Assembly (NCBI GenBank): GCA_020638875.1
Contig: JACKHS010000004.1
Location: 124,001 to 188,000, forward strand
DNA length: 64,000 bases
Source of the DNA: Planctomycetota bacterium
Lineage (GTDB): Bacteria > Planctomycetota > UBA1135 > GCA-002686595
Direction: 5' to 3'
Of the stretch, positions 24,146 to 33,193 are shown one piece after another. Positions within the stretch are counted from its first letter, which is position 1, and every line of letters begins with the position of its first letter. A model generated the notes under the pieces. The model ran no database searches. It was not told where the DNA came from and was given only the letters and a program-made list of their open reading frames with translations. The position numbers and the translations under genes were made by a program.

Positions 24146-26467
24146 CTACTCGCCGAGCGTCAGGCGCAGGCCCTTCGAGAAGGCGTAGCCGTTCGAGGCG
24201 CCCGGGTCGAGCACGACGAGCTGCAGCACGATGTTCTGACCGATCAGCGCGGGCGAGTTCGGGATGTGCATCACCCGGTTCATGCCCTGCGGACCGATCT
24301 GGATCACGCGCGTGCCGAAGTCCTTGACGAGGAACACACCGCCCCACGGCGTCGGCTGGTAGTCCGGCCGCGTCGAGGACAGCACGAAGGCGGTCTGCAC
24401 CGAGGTGGCCGAGCTGCCCAGGTGGACCGGCACGCCCGTGCCGATCGTCGGCGGTGCGGAGACGGTCAGCACCGGCTCGCCGGTCGCGCCCGGGTGGCCC
24501 TCGCCGAAGACCTCGTAGCCCGCGGTCACGTGCACGGTCGCCGTCGCGAGGTTCGACTCCTTCTTGGAGTCGGAGGCCGCGAAGGTGAACTCGTCGTAGC
24601 CGGCGAAGCCCGAGAAGGGGTAGTAGGTCGCCTGGTTGCCCGCGAGCGCGACGGTGCCGTTGGTCGGCTGCTTGACGATGCGGATCGTCGGCGTGCCGCC
24701 GTTGTCGGTCGCGGTCAGCGGGATCACGACCGGCACGCTGGCCGGCGTCGAGGCCGACGTGTTCTGCGCGACGGGCGCAGCGTCGTTGTTGCCGTTCTCG
24801 CTGAACGGGCCGTTGTGGCAGTCGTAGCAGGAGACCGTGTAGCCCTCCCAGAAGTGCTTCGTGCCGAAGTCGCTGGTCACGATCGTGCGGTCGCCCTGGG
24901 CGCGCGAGAGCACGGTGCCGCGGTCGTCCTGACCGTGGCAGCCGCGGCAGGTCGCGAGCTGGTGCTCGCCCGGGTCCTTGTGGCCCTCGAGCCAGACCTG
25001 CCCGATCGGGTGCATGCCGTGCGGGCCGCCCGTGACCGTGTTCGGGTTCGTGTCGTGGCAGGCGAGGCAGTCGCTGACGGTGCCGATGTGGCCCTGCATC
25101 GCCAGGCTCTGCAGGTTGTCGTTGACGTGCGAGGTCGGGTAGATGGCGTGCGTCGAGCCGTGGCAGGCTTCGCACTGCAGGCCGCCGTGACCCTTCGAGA
25201 AGCGGTACAGGTCGATGCCCGGCGCCGGCGTGTTGGGGTTCGTGGCGAACAGGGCGTTCACCGCGACGCGCTCGGTGCCGTTGGGCTCGTAGACCGACAG
25301 GTAGCGGATCTGGCCGTTGTTGTTGGTGGCCGAGCCGGTGTGGCAGCTCTGGCAGGCCGGTTCCTCGAACCAGCCGGCGCGCGCCGAGTCACCGACGGTG
25401 GCCATGCCGCCGTGGCAGCTCTGGCACTGCATCGCCAGCGTGCCGTCGGGCGCGACCGCGCTGCCCATCGCGCCGCGCAGGCAGCGCGTCTCGGAGCCGG
25501 GGTGGCAGCGGTAGCACGAGGCGCGGTTCGTGATCGCGTCCATCGACTGGTGGCTGATCGGGTCGGTCACGTTCGCGTGGCCGGCGTGCATCGCCTGCGT
25601 CAGCGGCGTGACGCCCGCGACGCCCGTGCCCGGCAGCGCGTTCGACGCGTGGCACGAAGCGCACAGCACGGCGTGCCCGTCGGTGATCGCCGTGGCCTCG
25701 AGGCCGGCCGGGTTGAAGCTCTGCGCGGAGAGCGCGCTCGCGTAGAGCGGGTTGCCGGCCTGGAGCTGGTCGTGCAGGCGCAGGATGTTGACGCGGTAGT
25801 CGCGCTCGTAGTCGGGCAGGTTGGCCCAACCGCCCGTCGGCATGGCCTCGGGGCCCGCGCCGCTCGAGTGGCAGGCGCGGCAGTCCATCTCGTTCGAGAC
25901 GGGCAGCACGACGTCGGTCGAGGCGAGCAGCACGTTGCTGGCGTCGCGCACCTCGAGGCGCATCATCGGGTAGTTGTTCGTGTGGCCCGCGTCGTCGGTC
26001 GGCGTGAGCGGGATGCCCTCGGCCTTGAACCAGTTGAAGGCCGGGTCGAACACCATCGGCTGGGGCGTGTTGGCCGCGCCGGGCATGTTGTGACCGGCCA
26101 GACCGTTGTTCACGGGCAGGCTGACGCCGAAGAAGTCGGACATCTTCGACCAGAAGTCGGTCTTGCCGGCCGAGGTCGTGTTGATCGAGCCCGAGGGGTC
26201 GGCCACGGCCTGGTAGGTGACGGTGACGCCCGCCGGGAGGACGACGAGGTCGCCGTTCTGGTCGACCACGTGCGCGCAGACGGTGTTGTACGGCGGCAGG
26301 ATGGAGAAGACCTGGTAGTCACTGTCCATGCAGTGCATGCCGAGGTCGTTCCAGCCCACGATCTCCCAGTCGGGAGTCCCCACGAGGGGAGCCGCGGAGG
26401 CGGTGAGCAGGGGCAGGGTCGAGGCGAGCGACAGGCCCGCCAGAGCCAGGGGGACGGTAGGTCTCAT
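24146..26467 (-). CDS. Exported nine-heme c-type cytochrome with Ig/cadherin-like domain
   Basis: 773 aa with a signal peptide (residues 1-26, ending TASAAP). After a beta domain with NDLGMHCMDSDYQVFSILPP it carries nine CXXCH heme-attachment motifs starting at about residues 196, 269, 318, 348, 372, 432, 467, 507 and 547, with extra His residues available as distal ligands. A cadherin/Ig-like domain follows (residues 565-640; IRIVKQPTNGTVALAGNQ, GYDEFTFAASDS), then a beta C-domain (to 773). It should act outside the cytoplasmic membrane as an electron carrier. The divergent ferredoxin/NrfD and molybdopterin oxidoreductase genes make a respiratory role likely; donor and acceptor are unknown. 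Confidence 0.85.
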   Translation of the reverse strand: MRPTVPLALAGLSLASTLPLLTASAAPLVGTPDWEIVGWNDLGMHCMDSDYQVFSILPPYNTVCAHVVDQNGDLVVLPAGVTVTYQAVADPSGSINTTSAGKTDFWSKMSDFFGVSLPVNNGLAGHNMPGAANTPQPMVFDPAFNWFKAEGIPLTPTDDAGHTNNYPMMRLEVRDASNVLLASTDVVLPVSNEMDCRACHSSGAGPEAMPTGGWANLPDYERDYRVNILRLHDQLQAGNPLYASALSAQSFNPAGLEATAITDGHAVLCASCHASNALPGTGVAGVTPLTQAMHAGHANVTDPISHQSMDAITNRASCYRCHPGSETRCLRGAMGSAVAPDGTLAMQCQSCHGGMATVGDSARAGWFEEPACQSCHTGSATNNNGQIRYLSVYEPNGTERVAVNALFATNPNTPAPGIDLYRFSKGHGGLQCEACHGSTHAIYPTSHVNDNLQSLAMQGHIGTVSDCLACHDTNPNTVTGGPHGMHPIGQVWLEGHKDPGEHQLATCRGCHGQDDRGTVLSRAQGDRTIVTSDFGTKHFWEGYTVSCYDCHNGPFSENGNNDAAPVAQNTSASTPASVPVVIPLTATDNGGTPTIRIVKQPTNGTVALAGNQATYYPFSGFAGYDEFTFAASDSKKESNLATATVHVTAGYEVFGEGHPGATGEPVLTVSAPPTIGTGVPVHLGSSATSVQTAFVLSSTRPDYQPTPWGGVFLVKDFGTRVIQIGPQGMNRVMHIPNSPALIGQNIVLQLVVLDPGASNGYAFSKGLRLTLGE

Positions 26468-26717
26468 GATCGAATCGGGCTGAGGGACGCCGAGCTCGGG
26501 CCTCGGCTGCGGAGCCCATGAGAGCCCCGGCGGAGGACTTCGATACAGGTGCCTCCCGTTTCTTTCGGCGTTCCTTGGGAGGCCCGCGATGGCCGTCCCA
26601 GGGTGCAGAAGGCGCCCCCGCGGTTTGACGCGGCCCCCCGCCCTCGGGGAGGATCCCGCCCCCGGGGAGGATCCCCGGCCCCGCCCGCCCCCCCCGGCCC
26701 CCCAGGAAGCCCTCCCC

Positions 26718-28238
26718 TTGCAACTCGGATTCGTCATCGATCAGTCGCGGTGCATCGGCTGTCACGCCTGCACCGTGGCCTGCAAGTCGGAGAACGACGT
26801 CCCGCTCGGGGACTTCCGCACCTGGGTCAAGTACACCGAGCGCGGGGAGTTCCCCGAGGTGCGCCGCAGCTTCGCCGTGCTGCGCTGCAACCAGTGCAGC
26901 GAGCCGCCCTGCGTGACCATCTGCCCGGTGACGGCGCTGGAGAAGCACGCCACCGGCATCGTCGACGTCGACCCGGCGCTGTGCATCGGCTGCAAGAGCT
27001 GCATGCACGCCTGCCCGTACGACGCGCTCTACATCAACGCGCGCACCGGCACGGCCGAGAAGTGCCACTTCTGCGCCCACCGCGCCGCGCTGGGGCTGGC
27101 GCCGGCGTGCGCGGTGGTCTGCCCGACCGAGGCGATCGTGCCCGGCGACTTCGACGACCCGACCAGCCGCGTGTCGGAGATGAAGCGCGAGCTGCGCCTC
27201 GTCGCGCGCAAGCCCGAAGCCGGCACGCAGCCCAACGTCCACTACAAGGACGTCTCGGTCGCGAACGTCGACCCGGGACTGGCGAACAAGGCCGGCGGCT
27301 ACCTGTGGGCCGACCCGCAGCTCGGGACGCAGGCCGCGGCGCAGGCCTTCGAGGAGGCCGACCGCAAGATGCGCGGCGAGGAGGCGCAGGCGCGCACCGT
27401 GTACGACGTGCCGCGCAAGGAGCTGTGGGGGCGCAAGATCAGCGGCTACCTCTTCTTCAAGTCGATCGCGGCGGGGCTGCTGCCCGTGGCGTGGCTCGTC
27501 GCCACCGTGACGGGCGGCGCGCAGCCCGGCGCGCGCGTGGCCGGCGCGTCGCTCGCCGCGCTGCTCGTGACGCTCGCGCTGCTCGTCGCCGACCTCAAGC
27601 GGCCCGAGCGCTTCCTCTCGATCCTGCTGCGGCCCAACTGGGACTCGTGGCTGACGAAGGGCTCGTACCTGATCCTGATCTACAGCGCGCTGCTCGCGCT
27701 CTGGCTCGCGGACGCGCTCTTCGGCTTCGGCATGCGCGGGGTGCCGCTCGGCGCCGCGACGGCGCTCGCCGGCGCGCTGACCGCCTGCTACACGGCCTGG
27801 CTGTTCGCGCAGGCGAAGGGCCGCGTGCTGTGGATGCGGCGCCACTTCTGGCTGCACCTCCTGGCGCAGGCCGGGGTCGCCGGCGCGGCCGCGCTGCTGC
27901 TGCTCGAGCCCGCGGCGTCCGCCGGCGGCCACCCGCTCGACGGCACGAAGGGCGTGCTCTTCGTCGCGCTCGCGGTGCACCTGGCGTTCACGCTGCGCGA
28001 GGAGAAGCTCGCGCCCGCCGGCCGCGAGGTCGAGTACGCTCGCGCCGCGCGCCTCCTCACGCACGGCCCGTGGATGCTGCACCACTGGCTGGGCGTCGTG
28101 TTCGGCGGCACGCTCCTCCCGCTCGTGCTGGTGCTCGTCGGCGCGCCGCCGCAGGCCGCCGCGGCGCTGGCGCTCGCCGGGCTGTGGCTCAGCGAAGACC
28201 TGCTGGTGCGCGCCGGCCAAGCCCTGCCCATCTCCTGA
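26718..28238 (+). CDS. Four-cluster ferredoxin subunit fused to a DmsC/NrfD-like membrane anchor
   Basis: 506 aa from a TTG at 26718 (AGGA 10 nt upstream). The frame is open further upstream, but homologues begin near LGFVIDQSRCIGCHAC and the extension is Pro/Arg-rich. Sixteen cysteines form four [4Fe-4S] sites: C12/15/18/22, C57/60/65/69, C89/92/95/99 and C116/119/131/135. After a linker (about 140-235) come multiple hydrophobic helices (SIAAGLLPVAWLVATVTG, YLILIYSALLALWLADALF, WMLHHWLGVVFGGTLLPL), including the NrfD-type RPERFLSILLRPNWDSW. DmsB and DmsC/NrfD are normally separate proteins. Here the fusion would carry electrons between the quinone pool and the molybdopterin subunit. No Tat signal is present. 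Confidence 0.87.
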   Translation: MQLGFVIDQSRCIGCHACTVACKSENDVPLGDFRTWVKYTERGEFPEVRRSFAVLRCNQCSEPPCVTICPVTALEKHATGIVDVDPALCIGCKSCMHACPYDALYINARTGTAEKCHFCAHRAALGLAPACAVVCPTEAIVPGDFDDPTSRVSEMKRELRLVARKPEAGTQPNVHYKDVSVANVDPGLANKAGGYLWADPQLGTQAAAQAFEEADRKMRGEEAQARTVYDVPRKELWGRKISGYLFFKSIAAGLLPVAWLVATVTGGAQPGARVAGASLAALLVTLALLVADLKRPERFLSILLRPNWDSWLTKGSYLILIYSALLALWLADALFGFGMRGVPLGAATALAGALTACYTAWLFAQAKGRVLWMRRHFWLHLLAQAGVAGAAALLLLEPAASAGGHPLDGTKGVLFVALAVHLAFTLREEKLAPAGREVEYARAARLLTHGPWMLHHWLGVVFGGTLLPLVLVLVGAPPQAAAALALAGLWLSEDLLVRAGQALPIS

Positions 28239-28254
28239 GCTCGTGAGCCCCGCC

Positions 28255-28941
28255 ATGACCCTCGAGCACCGCAACACGCTCTACCGTCGGCTGCACGCCA
28301 AGGGCTTCGCGCCGGCGCACGTCGCCGAGGTGGGCGTCTACGTCCCCGAGACGTCGAACGTCTACGACTACATCCAGGCCGGCGTGCGCACGACGCTGGC
28401 CGAGCCCGACCCGTCGTCGATCGCGCGGCTCGAGCGCGCCTTCGGCGACAAGCCGTGCGTCACGCTGCACAAGGTCGCCGTCTACGACTTCAACGGGCCG
28501 CTCAAGCTGGCGCAGCGCGAGGCCTCGACCTTCGTCAGCGAGCTCCCGGCGAGCCCGGCCATCGTGAACGACGGCTACCGCGTGAGCGAGGACGACTGCT
28601 TCGAGGTGCAGGCGGTGACCTTCGACCGCATCGACGACGGCTCGATCGAGCTGCTCAGCGTCGACACCGAGGGCAGCGAGTGGTTCGTGCTCAAGCACAT
28701 GACGAGCCGCCCCGGCGTGATCGCGATCGAGACGCACGGCGCGGCCTACCTCAACCCGCACCTCGCCGAGATCGAGGCGTGGATGGCCGCGAACGGCTAC
28801 CGCGGCTTCTACAAGGACAAGAGCGACACGGTGTACGTGCACAAGGACGCCGTGCGCCTCACCTTCGCCGAGCGCGTGGCGCTGCGGCTGAAGAGCGCCG
28901 CGCTCGCGCTGCGTCGCGCGCGCAAGCGCCTGCTGCGCTGA
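28255..28941 (+). CDS. FkbM-family methyltransferase
   Basis: 228 aa from the ATG at 28255 (GTG 28243 is an alternative). FkbM methyltransferases methylate hydroxyls on sugars or lipids using SAM. Seen here: HVAEVGVYVPETSNVYDYI (SAM loop), TTLAEPDPSSIARLERAFG (acidic loop), VTFDRIDDGSIELLSVDTEG (the typical DxEG after the fourth strand) and AIETHG. Basic C-terminal tail. It sits within the redox operon, 16 nt after the membrane subunit and 16 nt before the catalytic subunit; why is not obvious. Confidence 0.8.
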   Translation: MTLEHRNTLYRRLHAKGFAPAHVAEVGVYVPETSNVYDYIQAGVRTTLAEPDPSSIARLERAFGDKPCVTLHKVAVYDFNGPLKLAQREASTFVSELPASPAIVNDGYRVSEDDCFEVQAVTFDRIDDGSIELLSVDTEGSEWFVLKHMTSRPGVIAIETHGAAYLNPHLAEIEAWMAANGYRGFYKDKSDTVYVHKDAVRLTFAERVALRLKSAALALRRARKRLLR

Positions 28942-28957
28942 CGCGCCCCGACCGAAC

Positions 28958-31693
28958 ATGAGCACCTCCGACCAAGCTCCGAGCCCGACGTCGCCGCGCC
29001 AGTCCCCGTGGGAGCTCGCGGTCGGCCCGCCGCCCGGCCAGTGGGACGACTGGGTCGAGCTCGACCCCGCCGCGTGGCCCGAGCGCGTCGAGCGCCACTA
29101 CCGCTGCATCCCGACGATCTGCTTCAACTGCGAGAGCGCCTGCGGCCTGCTCGCGTTCGTCGACAAGGAGTCGGGCGAGATCCGGAAGTTCGAGGGCAAC
29201 CCCGTGCACGCCGGCAGCCGCGGCCGCACCTGCGCCAAGGGCCCGGCGACGATCAACCAGGTGCGCGACGGCGAGCGCATCCTGCGGCCGCTCAAGCGCG
29301 TCGGGCCGCGCGGCTCGGGCGAGTTCGTCGAGGTCACGTGGGACGCGGTGCTCGACGACCTCGGCGCGCGCATCGCCAAGGCCTTCGACGAGGAGCGTCA
29401 CGACGAGGTCGTCTACCACGTCGGCCGCCCGGGCGAGGACCACTTCGTCACGCGCATGCTCGGCGCGTGGGGCATCGACGGTCACAACAGCCACACCAAC
29501 GTCTGCTCGGCCGGCGCGCGGCTGGGCTACACGCTGTGGTTCCACGCCGACCGGCCGTCGCCCGATCACGCGCACGCCAAGTTCATCCTGCTGCTCAGCG
29601 CGCACCTCGAGACGGGCCACTACTTCAACCCGCACGCGCAGCGCATCATCGACGCGCGCGAGCGCGGCGCGCGCGTCGCGGTGGTCGACACGCGGCTCTC
29701 CAACACGAGCACGCACGCGGACCACTGGATCAGCCCGTGGCCGGGCACCGAGGCCGCGCTGCTGCTCGCGGTCGCGCGCGAGCTGCTCGAGTCGGGGCGC
29801 TACGACGCGGCGTTCGTGCGGCGCTGGACGAACTGGGAGGAGTACCTCGCGCGCCACGACCAGGGCGGCCCCGGCACCTTCGAGCGCTTCGTCGAGCTGA
29901 CGAAGAAGCTCTACGCCGCCTACACGCCCGAGTTCGCCGCGCGCGAGTGCCGCATCGCGCCCGAGGTCGTCGGCGCGCTCGCCGACGAGATCGCCGCGGC
30001 CGGCACCGCCTTCGCGAGCCACCTGTGGCGCAACACCGCCGCCGGCCACGAGGGCGGCTGGCAGGTCGCGCGCGCGCTGATGCTGCTGCACGTGCTGACC
30101 GGCAGCGTCGGCACGAAGGGCGGCCTCGACCCGAACTCCTGGAACAAGTTCGTCCCCAAGCCGCCGCTCTCGCCGCCCGCGATCACGCGCTGGAACGAGC
30201 GCCAGTGGCCGCGCGAGTGGCCGCTCTCGCACTACGAGATGAGCTTCCTGCTCCCGCACCTCTTGCGCGACCAGGGCACCAAGCTCGACGTCTACTTCAC
30301 GCGCGTCTACAACCCGGTCTGGACGAACCCCGACGGTTGCGCGTGGATCGAGATGCTCGAGGACGAGCAGCGCGTCGGGTGTCACGTCGCGCTCACGCCG
30401 ACGTGGAGCGAGACCGCGCAGTGGGCCGACTACGTGCTGCCGATGGGCCTCGGCCCCGAGCGGCACGACGTGATGAGCCAGGAGACGCACTCGGCGACCT
30501 GGATCGGCTTCCGGCAGCCGGTGCTGCGCGAGCACGCGCGGCTCGAGGGCGCCCGGCCCGACACGACGCTCGGCCACAACCCGGGCGAGGTCTGGGAGGA
30601 GGCCGAGTTCTGGATCGCGCTCACCCAGCGCCTCGATCCCGACGGTTCGCGCGGCATCCTGAAGTACTTCGAGTCCAAGGCGCGGCCCGGCCAGGCCATG
30701 ACCATGGACGAGTACTGGAGCGACGTGTTCGAGAACTCGGTGCCGGGCCTGCCCGAGGCGGCCGAGTACCACGGCCTCACGCCGCTCGAGTACATGCGTC
30801 GCTTCGGCGCGTTCGAGGTGCCCTACGCCGGCAAGGTGCGCTACGAGGACCCGCGGCGCGACGACGAGCCCGGCGTCGACCTCGAGGACGGCACGCGCCG
30901 CGCCGGCTTCCACACGCCCTCGCGCAAGCTCGAGTTCTACTCGAGCACGCTCGAGGACTGGGGCTTCGGCGAGCACGCGCTGCCGGGCTACATCCGCTCG
31001 CAGGTGCACTGGCGCGAGATGGACTTCGAGGCCGGCGACCGCGCGCTCCTGCCGACCTTCCGCCTGCCGACGCTGATCCACACGCGCTCGGCCAACGCGA
31101 AGTGGCTGCAGGAGATCTCGCACACCAACCCGCTGTGGGTGCACCCCTCCGACGCGGCGAAGCTCGGCCTCGTGAACGGCGGACTCGCGCGCGTGAACAC
31201 GCGCCTGGGCTGGTTCGTGCCGCGCGTGTGGGTCACCGAGGGCATCCACCCGGGCGTCGTCGCGTGCTCGCACCACGTCGGCCGCTGGCGCCTCTTCGAC
31301 CGCGTCGGCGGCACGCCGATGTCGAGCGCGCTGGCCGAGCTCGAGCGCGACGGCACGCGCTTCCTGTTGCGTCAGCGCCGCGGCGCCGGCGCGCTGCCCA
31401 GCGCCGAGCAGGAGGCCGTCTGGTGGCGCGAGGTCGGCGTCAACCAGAACCTGACCTTCGCCGTGCAGCCCGACCCGGTGAGCGGCATGCACTGCTGGCA
31501 CCAGAAGGTGCGCGTCGAGGCCGCGCACGCCGACGACCGCTTCGGCGACGTGTGCGTCGACACGGCGAAGTCCTGGGAGGTCTACCAGGAGTGGAAGGCC
31601 AAGACGCGCCCCGCACCCGGGCCGGGCGGCCTGCGCCGACCGCTGTGGATGCACCGCCCGCTGCACCCCGCGCCCGAGGCCTATCGCCTCTGA
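28958..31693 (+). CDS. Molybdopterin oxidoreductase catalytic subunit (DMSO reductase family)
   Basis: 911 aa. The N-terminal [4Fe-4S] site uses C55, C58, C62 and C92 (ICFNCESACGL, GRTCAKG), with an extra C50. The Mo region contains HTNVCSAGARLGY with C183/S184 as candidate ligand. Later segments show bis-MGD binding (NPVWTNPDG, VLPMGLGPERHD, LPTLIHTRSANAKWLQE, THTRLGW-like NTRLGWFVP) and the C-terminal molydopterin-dinucleotide-binding domain (ISHTNPLWVHPSDAAKLGLV). No twin-arginine signal is visible, unlike periplasmic relatives. Together with the upstream ferredoxin/NrfD fusion it forms a probable quinone-linked oxidoreductase. Substrate not inferable. Confidence 0.88.
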   Translation: MSTSDQAPSPTSPRQSPWELAVGPPPGQWDDWVELDPAAWPERVERHYRCIPTICFNCESACGLLAFVDKESGEIRKFEGNPVHAGSRGRTCAKGPATINQVRDGERILRPLKRVGPRGSGEFVEVTWDAVLDDLGARIAKAFDEERHDEVVYHVGRPGEDHFVTRMLGAWGIDGHNSHTNVCSAGARLGYTLWFHADRPSPDHAHAKFILLLSAHLETGHYFNPHAQRIIDARERGARVAVVDTRLSNTSTHADHWISPWPGTEAALLLAVARELLESGRYDAAFVRRWTNWEEYLARHDQGGPGTFERFVELTKKLYAAYTPEFAARECRIAPEVVGALADEIAAAGTAFASHLWRNTAAGHEGGWQVARALMLLHVLTGSVGTKGGLDPNSWNKFVPKPPLSPPAITRWNERQWPREWPLSHYEMSFLLPHLLRDQGTKLDVYFTRVYNPVWTNPDGCAWIEMLEDEQRVGCHVALTPTWSETAQWADYVLPMGLGPERHDVMSQETHSATWIGFRQPVLREHARLEGARPDTTLGHNPGEVWEEAEFWIALTQRLDPDGSRGILKYFESKARPGQAMTMDEYWSDVFENSVPGLPEAAEYHGLTPLEYMRRFGAFEVPYAGKVRYEDPRRDDEPGVDLEDGTRRAGFHTPSRKLEFYSSTLEDWGFGEHALPGYIRSQVHWREMDFEAGDRALLPTFRLPTLIHTRSANAKWLQEISHTNPLWVHPSDAAKLGLVNGGLARVNTRLGWFVPRVWVTEGIHPGVVACSHHVGRWRLFDRVGGTPMSSALAELERDGTRFLLRQRRGAGALPSAEQEAVWWREVGVNQNLTFAVQPDPVSGMHCWHQKVRVEAAHADDRFGDVCVDTAKSWEVYQEWKAKTRPAPGPGGLRRPLWMHRPLHPAPEAYRL

Positions 31694-31717
31694 GCGCGCG
31701 CGCTCGCCCTCGAGCAC

Positions 31718-31751
31718 AGGGACCCGCCCGGCACAGGCCGAGCGGGTCCCT
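31718..31751. terminator. Terminator-like hairpin between convergent genes
   Basis: AGGGACCCGC (31718-31727) pairs with GCGGGTCCCT (31742-31751). Weak T tails; lies between the convergent oxidoreductase and RRM genes. Confidence 0.5.
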
Positions 31752-31774
31752 CGCACAGGGGTAAGCGTGTGAGC

Positions 31775-32212
31775 CTAGTAGCGGTCGCGGTCGCGGTCGC
31801 GATCTCTGTCGCGGTCCCGGTCGCGATCCCGGCCACCGCCGCCGCCACCGCCGTACCCGCCGCCGCCGCCGTAGCCGCCACGGCCGCCGCCGCCGCCACC
31901 ACCGCCGAAGCCGCCGCGACCACCGCCGCCGCCGCCACCACCGTAGCCGCCGGTGCGCTTCGGACGCTCCTGCGCGAGGTTGACGCGCAGATCACGACCT
32001 TCCAGGTTCATGCCGTCCATGGCCTCGATGGCCGCTTGGGCGTCTTCCGCGGTGGCGAACTCCGCGAAGGCGAAACCGCGGGGACGTCCGGTTTCGCGGT
32101 CCATCACCAGGTGGACGTCGGTGACGTTGCGACCGCCTTCGGAGAGGATGGACTTGAGGGTGTCCTCGGTCGTGTTCCAGTTGAGGTTGCCGATGTAGAG
32201 GCGAGTGGCCAT
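31775..32212 (-). CDS. Glycine-rich RRM RNA-binding protein with RD-repeat tail
   Basis: 145 aa. One RNA-recognition motif covers residues 3-82: RNP2 is LYIGNL and RNP1 is RGFAFAEF, both intact. A Gly-rich tail of GGYGGGG/GGFGGGG repeats follows (about 90-127), then about eight Arg-Asp pairs ending RY. Such proteins in bacteria bind single-stranded RNA and are often cold-induced; the repetitive tail favours self-association. The tail is encoded by GCGGTC-type hexamer repeats at 31775-31835, prone to length change. A GC-rich upstream region of 364 nt precedes the start. Confidence 0.9.
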   Translation of the reverse strand: MATRLYIGNLNWNTTEDTLKSILSEGGRNVTDVHLVMDRETGRPRGFAFAEFATAEDAQAAIEAMDGMNLEGRDLRVNLAQERPKRTGGYGGGGGGGGRGGFGGGGGGGGRGGYGGGGGYGGGGGGGRDRDRDRDRDRDRDRDRY

Positions 32213-32576
32213 GTGTCTGTCGAGAAAGTAGCAAGCCTCGGCCGCCGTCCAGTCCCGAGCCCCCGGAGGGATCGAGACGCGTGGAGGGCGCTGCGCGAGA
32301 AGGAGTCGGGAAGCGTGCGGCGCGCGCGAGCGCGTGCCGGGGTGGAGACGGGAACAGGGTCCGTCTCGCGGTGTCGTCGGAGCGCGAGCTCGAGGAGCTC
32401 TCCTGTGTGGCGCTCCCCCGGCCGGGCGGCCGAGGAAAGGCAAAGCGTAGTGTCGAGGGTCGGAAAGCGACAGGGGGAAGCGCGGGGCCCCCGGAGGGGC
32501 CGTGACCCGGCCCCGGGAACCTTCCGCCGCGGGCCCGAAGCGGTCGCGCGAGCGCTCGCGTAGACTCCCCGCCGCC
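32213..32576. other. Divergent intergenic region of RRM and SEC-C genes
   Basis: 364 nt without a credible gene. It must hold the promoter and perhaps a long leader of the RRM gene (minus) and the promoter of the SEC-C gene (plus). A 6-bp hairpin with a CGGA loop (32486-32501) is the clearest structure. I see no convincing -10/-35 pair. Confidence 0.5.
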
Positions 32577-33065
32577 ATGGGGAACAAGCACGTCGCGCTG
32601 GAGCTGGCCGCCTTCCTGGACTCGCCCGAAGCCAAGGGGCTGACGGGGCCGAGTCCGGCCGAGGTGCGCAAGCTCGCCGAGATCTTCCTCGAGCTCTGCT
32701 ACGACTCCGTGGGCACCAAGCCGGCCCTGATGGACGGCGGCGACGTGCACGGCGTGCTCGGCCACCTGATGCCCGGGCGCCTGCGCCGCAACGACCCGCT
32801 GGCGCGCCACGTGCCCGACGTCCTGCGCGCGTACTTCGCGCACCTCGAGACCGATCAGGTCGTGCCGCACCTCTTCGAGATCCGCCAGGCGCTCGAGGGC
32901 ACGATCGACGAGTTCCTCGAGACCGTGCGCACCGGCGAGAACGTGCACCACCACCACCCCAAGCAGGACCCGGTGGTGCACCAGGCGCCCAAGACCGGCC
33001 GCAACGACCCGTGCCCGTGCGGCAGCGGCAAGAAGTTCAAGAAGTGCCACGGCAAGGCCGAGTGA
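32577..33065 (+). CDS. SEC-C-motif protein
   Basis: 162 aa. The C-terminus carries a zinc-binding SEC-C motif (PCPCGSGKKFKKCHG), the metal motif also found at the end of SecA. Residues 1-120 are alpha-helical (LAAFLDSPEAKGL, VRKLAEIFLELCYDSVG, LFEIRQALEGTIDEFLETV), followed by a His cluster (HHHH near residue 124). The same motif occurs in many small proteins of unknown function, so a SecA role cannot be assumed. Soluble, no signal peptide. Confidence 0.8.
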   Translation: MGNKHVALELAAFLDSPEAKGLTGPSPAEVRKLAEIFLELCYDSVGTKPALMDGGDVHGVLGHLMPGRLRRNDPLARHVPDVLRAYFAHLETDQVVPHLFEIRQALEGTIDEFLETVRTGENVHHHHPKQDPVVHQAPKTGRNDPCPCGSGKKFKKCHGKAE

Positions 33066-33193
33066 GCGCGCGCGAGCGCCACGGCCCGCCGGAGCCGTCG
33101 ACGCGCCTGCGACTCCCGTCGTTCCCTCGCCGCGCAGGACGCCGCCCCGAGCTCCGAGGCACGTCGCCGACGGCCTGCTAGACTCGGCGCGTC

